Below are positions 8,284 to 15,360 of a DNA stretch of 15,360 nt, piece by piece. Each line of letters begins with the position of its first letter. Position 1 is the stretch's first letter. Location of the stretch: contig JADGJT010000474.1 in NCBI GenBank assembly GCA_027604005.1, positions 1 to 15,360 on the forward strand. The letters are read 5' to 3'. The notes under the pieces are model-generated. The model was not told the origin of the DNA, did no database searches, and saw nothing but the letters and a program-made list of their open reading frames with translations. This DNA comes from Dinochytrium kinnereticum (Eukaryota; Chytridiomycota; Chytridiomycetes; Chytridiales; Chytridiaceae). Both the position numbers and the translations under genes were made by a program.

Positions 8284-9257
8284 ATGATAACCGTCCCGCC
8301 AGCACTGAAAGAGATATCACAGTATGTGGCAAAGGGCGAGCAACTCCGCACTATAGAGCCCATCGTCTCCTACTATTTTAAGTACAACACCCCCTTGCGC
8401 ATTCCAACTCGTTCGCAGGCTACTTCTACGCCGCAAAGCTGGCACTTCAAAAGGCGTTAAAGGACAAGGAGAGCGAAAGAATGCTGGCAAGGCTTTTGGA
8501 CATGCTGGAGCAAGTAAGATGTCTCGAAAATCCATTCTGAAGTCCGTCAGCAAAAGAAGGAGTCGAGCAACAACGATGCATTCTCAAATGACCTTGTCGC
8601 CTCTGCCTACATTGAAGAATTTGCGTTGAAGGTGTTTAGCAATGCTGATCGTGATGAGCAATCTGGAAAGCACTCAAAGTTGGCTTGAATGAAGAGAGTC
8701 TAAAGCTGATTTTTCCTTTACTTTTCCCCTCCAATCTCTGCTATAAAAAAAAAACTAAAAAAAATAACAATTATAACGATAGGGAGGTAGCAAAGGCTTT
8801 TATGGCCTCCACTTGCTTTTTCGAAGTATTGAAAGTCTTTGGGCCCCTTGACGAGGGTGTAATGACCATCGAAAAGCAGCGTTATGCCAAGTTTAAAGCG
8901 CTTCAGGTGCTCAAGTCGTCAAAGACGGTGAGTGGGGAGCATGCGACACCTTCATCACCCCGCGCCGAGGACCCGACACCAATCGAAAAGATGGCGCCAT
9001 TGCATGAGAGTAAACAGGAAGTAAGTTTGGTCTATTGGAGGTTGAAAGTAATCTTTAAGCAGCTTCCCACTTCTAAATCCTCTGCGGATGCAAGCTTCAC
9101 ACCTCTTCAAGAAGGAGGCCCCTCAAGCTCTCATTGCGATTTTGAAAAGGCCATCAAGCACGCCAGGCATGCCATCAGTGCACTGCAATACGAGGATGTG
9201 GCAAATGCCAGGTTGAATTTAGAGAAAGCTCTCTCTGTTTTGAATGCCAGCCGATGA
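8284..9257 (+). CDS. VTA1: Vta1/LIP5-type ESCRT-III disassembly factor, one-base frame discrepancy after exon 1
   Basis: ATG 8284 starts MITVPPALKEISQYV, the N-terminal MIT-like region that binds ESCRT-III. IEPIVSYYF, YAAKLALQKALKDKESERML, AYIEEFALKVFSNADRDEQS and VAKAFMASTCFFEVLKVFG follow, as in the family. The C-terminus has DFEKAIKHARHAISALQYED, the helix pair that binds and stimulates the Vps4 ATPase. Introns are 8382-8418, 8514-8550, 8679-8782 and 9021-9059 (or 9062). The last is a multiple of three with no stop and could be retained. After the first intron the frame is one base off: exon 1 ends in phase 2 but the next exon needs phase 1. Correct length would be about 250 residues, somewhat short for the family. 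The gene ends at TGA and converges on PLK, 158 nt away. Confidence 0.87.
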
Positions 9258-9415
9258 GCAGAAATGGCGATTGGTCCATTAATCATACTATTCTTAAAGA
9301 ACTGCCCTCAGGCCGGATCGCGTTTGAACCATCTCTTGTAAAGAATTGTAGCAACGGAAGATTTTCGTATACAAGAAATGCTATATATACATATTCACAG
9401 ATACATTTTATCATT

Positions 9416-12622
<3,207 letters not shown>

Positions 12623-12743
12623 CCCTCCAATGTCCAGACGTCTAAAATTTTGAAGTCCGATGATTATGGCCGTGACATGCAAGGGCTATGAGAGACTGAT
12701 CGCAGAGGTGACCTTGAACCAGCGTCAACTACTCACACGACGC
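12623..12743. promoter_or_regulatory. Short divergent promoter region between PLK and POT1
   Basis: These 121 nt separate the preferred start codons of PLK (12622, minus) and POT1 (12744, plus). Earlier in-frame starts for both (12682 minus; 12660 or 12666 plus) would overlap each other, so the stated starts are preferred. I see no clear TATA box. Confidence 0.4.
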
Positions 12744-14802
12744 ATGCAGATTTCAGCCGATGGTCAAGGTGCTGTGAGCTGCATAGCGATGCTCAGAGGT
12801 GGTGCGGAGGTGCCCATTCTGTTTGGAGTTGTGTCCATGGTGAATCCAGTGAAGAAGGGGAGGAGGGGCGACCAAGGCAAGTTGGGAGTCGGGCCTGTCT
12901 ATGGATTTTCCTTATCTTCTTTCTTCTGTCAGACTGGATTCTTCATTTGGGAATCACCGACCCAAGCTCAGACACCGACTTTCGACTCAACATATTCAAA
13001 CCTTTCAGGGATCAACTGCCTTGCGACCTCCAGCTGAACGATATCGTTTGCATATCGCAATTTCGAGTAACTATGATTTGAGATACTGCTGTGGAATCTT
13101 ACATCTTTCATGTCAATCCTCTCAGACCGACACCTTCAACAACAAAGTCACTGGGGTCTCCATTAAAGCAACAGAAATATCTGTTTGCGGACCGCATTGG
13201 GGAGTTGAGTCGGGGCTTGGTCGCTATAGCCCCCTGCTGAATTATCTAAGCAGCTGGACGGCGGGAAGGCTTCAAGTTCACCACACTATTCGGCCTCACA
13301 CCGATTCCCGTTTGGTAACCATCTCTAACCTGAGGCCACATGCGTTTGCCGATTTTTATTGTCAAGTAACGGCTTAATCTCCTTTCTGCAGTTTTATGTT
13401 ATTCTACTCTGTTTTTCTTTCTCTCTTTCGTCTTCTTTTTCTCTCGTGTCATTCTTTTCTCCCCGTGTATTTGACAGTTAACCTTTTTTAACGTGTGGAT
13501 GCGGAATATGGTTTAGGTTGTGTACATGCCTGAAGACAAAGATTCATTTCACCAGCGATTTGTGACGTTGTTCGTTTGTGATTTTACCTCCAACCCATCA
13601 TTATCGTGAGAACTTATCCGTCTTCAATTCTTGCCACCCCCGCCCCCCCAACTCCCCTCTTCTCCTTCAAATACTTGATGCTTTCATTTAACGTGATGCT
13701 GATAGACGGAGTTCGATGCCTCCTGGACTAGAGCATTTTCCTCCAGAGATGATTCTTTCCTGCGCACTCTGGTAGGAAATGTCAGTCATATATAGCCTTT
13801 GCTAAGAAGCTAAAGGGATGAGCACGTAACATTATCCAAGAGCCTTGGGGTGGGAGATTATGTGTACATACGCAATGCACGCGTGAAGGATAGCAGGGGA
13901 TTTTTAGAAGTTGTGCTTCACGGAAATCAGAACGGCCGAGCTGGTTCCGCGATCTGGCAGGTCGATTCGATCACCCCTGAAATCATAGAGTTACGAAAGT
14001 AAGGCGCCTTTACGTTTCAGAGACTTTCTGGGTGTTTTTTTTTTTGTTTTTTCTTCTTCTTCATTCATTTTGAGCTCTAACGCCTTTTTTAGACGGTCTC
14101 TTCGACAGGATTTGGAATTGGGTCCACCAACATGTTTCTCTGTTTTTGAAAGAAATACTTTTTGCTGACGATTTTTGAAGGCGAAGGAGCAATGGACCTT
14201 GGCCGATTGGTTTCTCTTCGGCATATCGTTGAAACCGAGACGGTACCGAACGTCTTCTGCTGTCGAGTCAAGATTGCTGATATGATACCAAGTAACCCTG
14301 AACACATCATTGTCCGATTGTGTGCGAGTTGCGGTAATTCGTAGGTTATTTCTTGATCGCAGTACAGCGCCTTAATTCTCGTAAGGTCGGAAAACACCGC
14401 TTCTTGTGATTGTTTAGCGGGGTATCGGAATGACTTTTTCTTTAGTCTGCTCCTTCAGGATGAAACAGGGTTTCTTCCTGTCATTGTGTCTGGTGAGAAC
14501 GCGGTAAGATTTCTGTCTACTCTGTCCATCATCTCGTAATGTTTTTGGGTCCATTTTTTTCTGATCATTATCTTTAATCAACCTTTATCTTTTTTCTTCC
14601 TTACAAGAACGAGCTATTTGCTGATGCCCTATCTCACTGTCCGGAGCTGAATTCTTCCACAATGGAGCTTTTGGGTCTCCTGCTTGCAAGACTCATTTCG
14701 AATAAGAACCATGAGAGGTATTTCGTGTGCAAGGTCCTATCATACACGTCAAAAGACCGACGGAGAAGATATAAACTCGTTTCCACGCGAATCAATTGGT
14801 GA
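12744..14802 (+). CDS. POT1: Pot1-type telomere single-strand binding protein
   Basis: The preferred ATG 12744 gives 17 residues before VPILFGVVSMVNPVKKGRRG, the first strands of the Telo_bind OB fold. Exons: 12744-12876, 12933-13066 (WILHLGITDPSSDTDFRLNI), 13126-13365, 13517-13605, 13706-13771, 13816-13998, one or two exons within 14109-14333, 14363-14405, 14446-14503 and 14608-14802. OB2 is seen in FADFYCQVVYMPEDKDSF, FVTLFVCDFTSNPSL, GVGDYVYIRNARVKDSRGF and LEVVLHGN. A C-terminal OB-like part has VPNVFCCRVKIADMIPSN, a CASC pair and LLLQDETGFLPVIVSGENA. Pot1 binds the G-rich telomeric overhang and protects chromosome ends. The first intron is GC-AG. At 14109-14152 the frame is kept by a 13-nt exon and a 31-nt intron; that detail is uncertain. 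The gene ends at TGA. Confidence 0.9.
12877..12932 (+). other. GC-AG intron in POT1
   Basis: The exon ends GACCAAG and the intron begins GCAAGTTGGG, a textbook GC donor. It ends CTTCTGTCAG, and OB1 resumes at WILHLG with the correct phase. No GT donor gives the frame. Confidence 0.8.
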
Positions 14803-15223
14803 AAGCAAAGGCATCGACTTCGACCTGGCTCTCTTAATCTTTGAGTTACCGAGTAGGAGTCTACAATATATCCTCGTTTTGAAATATCATATTGTGAAGG
14901 GGGAGCATGATGTTCATCTTGATATCACGATTTGTTTAACGCATCAGCCAGATAAGAACCTCATTTTTTCATCTTTATGGAGGTTTTGGAATGAGGAGAT
15001 TTGCGAGTGTTGGAAAAAAGTGACATTGTATTGCCTAGCTGAATGAAAATCAATGTGCTCCTACGAAGTAGACTCGTCTTGCAAAGAGTAAAATTAAAAC
15101 AACACCTTAAACAAGTTATCAATTGTGAAGGGGGGTGGAAAGAATGATAAAGGAAAAACGACTGAGGCAACTTTGATCTTAACGCGTTTCAATTATTCCA
15201 CAAAAATCATGGCGCGCACTCAC
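14803..15223. other. Spacer after POT1, no supported gene
   Basis: The 3' flank of POT1. Both strands have modest open stretches, but I see no domain or splice pattern that I would trust. If the minus-strand exon at 15224-15256 is real, its next exon could begin at 15177 after a 46-nt intron. That would read about 24 codons (IKVASVVFPLSF and onward) before another GTG donor, which is weak support. Confidence 0.4.
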
Positions 15224-15256
15224 CATCCCCACGCACTGCACTTTGGGACGCGACAT
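15224..15256 (-). CDS. Possible first exon of a minus-strand gene
   Basis: An ATG at 15256-15254 reads MSRPKVQCVGM and is followed at once by a good donor, GTGAGT. Upstream on the same strand is a pyrimidine-rich tract (complement of the A/G run at about 15305-15330), which may be a promoter or leader element. The exon is only 11 codons long, and the downstream structure is uncertain, so no function is given. Confidence 0.25.
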
Positions 15257-15360
15257 GTCAGTGTAAGACGAGCGTGGGGAAGAGGTACGAAGGTGAGGGA
15301 AGCCAAAGAAAGAAAAAAAAAAAAGGAAGGCGACAGAAGAACATTGATCTTGACGCTATT

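Noticed and set aside
14172..14176. Frameshift at a T run in POT1
   Set aside because: A 31-nt intron at 14122-14152 restores the frame without any sequence error, so a break is not needed.
14684..15046. 120-codon plus-strand open frame at the end of POT1
   Set aside because: Its first part overlaps the last POT1 exon in another frame, and the rest shows no recognisable domain.

Overview
The window is nuclear DNA from an intron-rich but gene-dense eukaryote, most likely a fungus and probably an early-diverging, flagellated lineage. The evidence for a fungus is the gene at 2940-5784, which has the three-LIM plus RhoGAP layout of fungal Lrg1, together with Sqt1- and Vta1-like genes. The hint of a flagellated lineage is a vasohibin, the tubulin tyrosine carboxypeptidase of animals and flagellated protists. 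That placement is inference; no species can be named. Almost every gene is cut by very short introns, many of 34-37 nt, with branch-site-like motifs about ten bases before the acceptor. Most apparent frameshifts disappear once these introns are removed.

Layout. 1-705 (-): 5' part of an HMG-box-like gene whose coding exon is split by a solo LTR (282-640) flanked by a 5-bp target duplication. 767-872 (+): a possible lone first exon. 960-1559 (-): decayed Ty3/Gypsy-like RT-RNase H fragment, abutting a second LTR of the same family in the opposite orientation (1560-1973). 1974-2271: AT-rich spacer. 2272-2724 (-): an unrecognised multi-exon gene. From 2940 on the DNA is packed: LRG1 (+), SQT1/AAMP (-), vasohibin (+), VTA1 (+), polo-like kinase (-), POT1 (+), then spacer and perhaps the first exon of another minus-strand gene at 15224-15256.

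Neighbouring genes are mostly divergent or convergent with tiny spacers: 77 nt between the LRG1 and SQT1 stops, 22 nt between the SQT1 and vasohibin start codons, 158 nt between the VTA1 and PLK stops, and 121 nt between the PLK and POT1 starts. The genes do not form one pathway. They cover Rho GTPase control of cell wall and polarity (LRG1), ribosomal protein chaperoning (SQT1), tubulin detyrosination (VASH), ESCRT disassembly (VTA1), mitotic control (PLK) and telomere-end protection (POT1).

Points worth a second look are the vasohibin with an intact catalytic triad but an in-frame TGA, a one-base frame break in VTA1, two GC-AG introns, several introns of 29-37 nt, and the solo LTR sitting in a coding exon.
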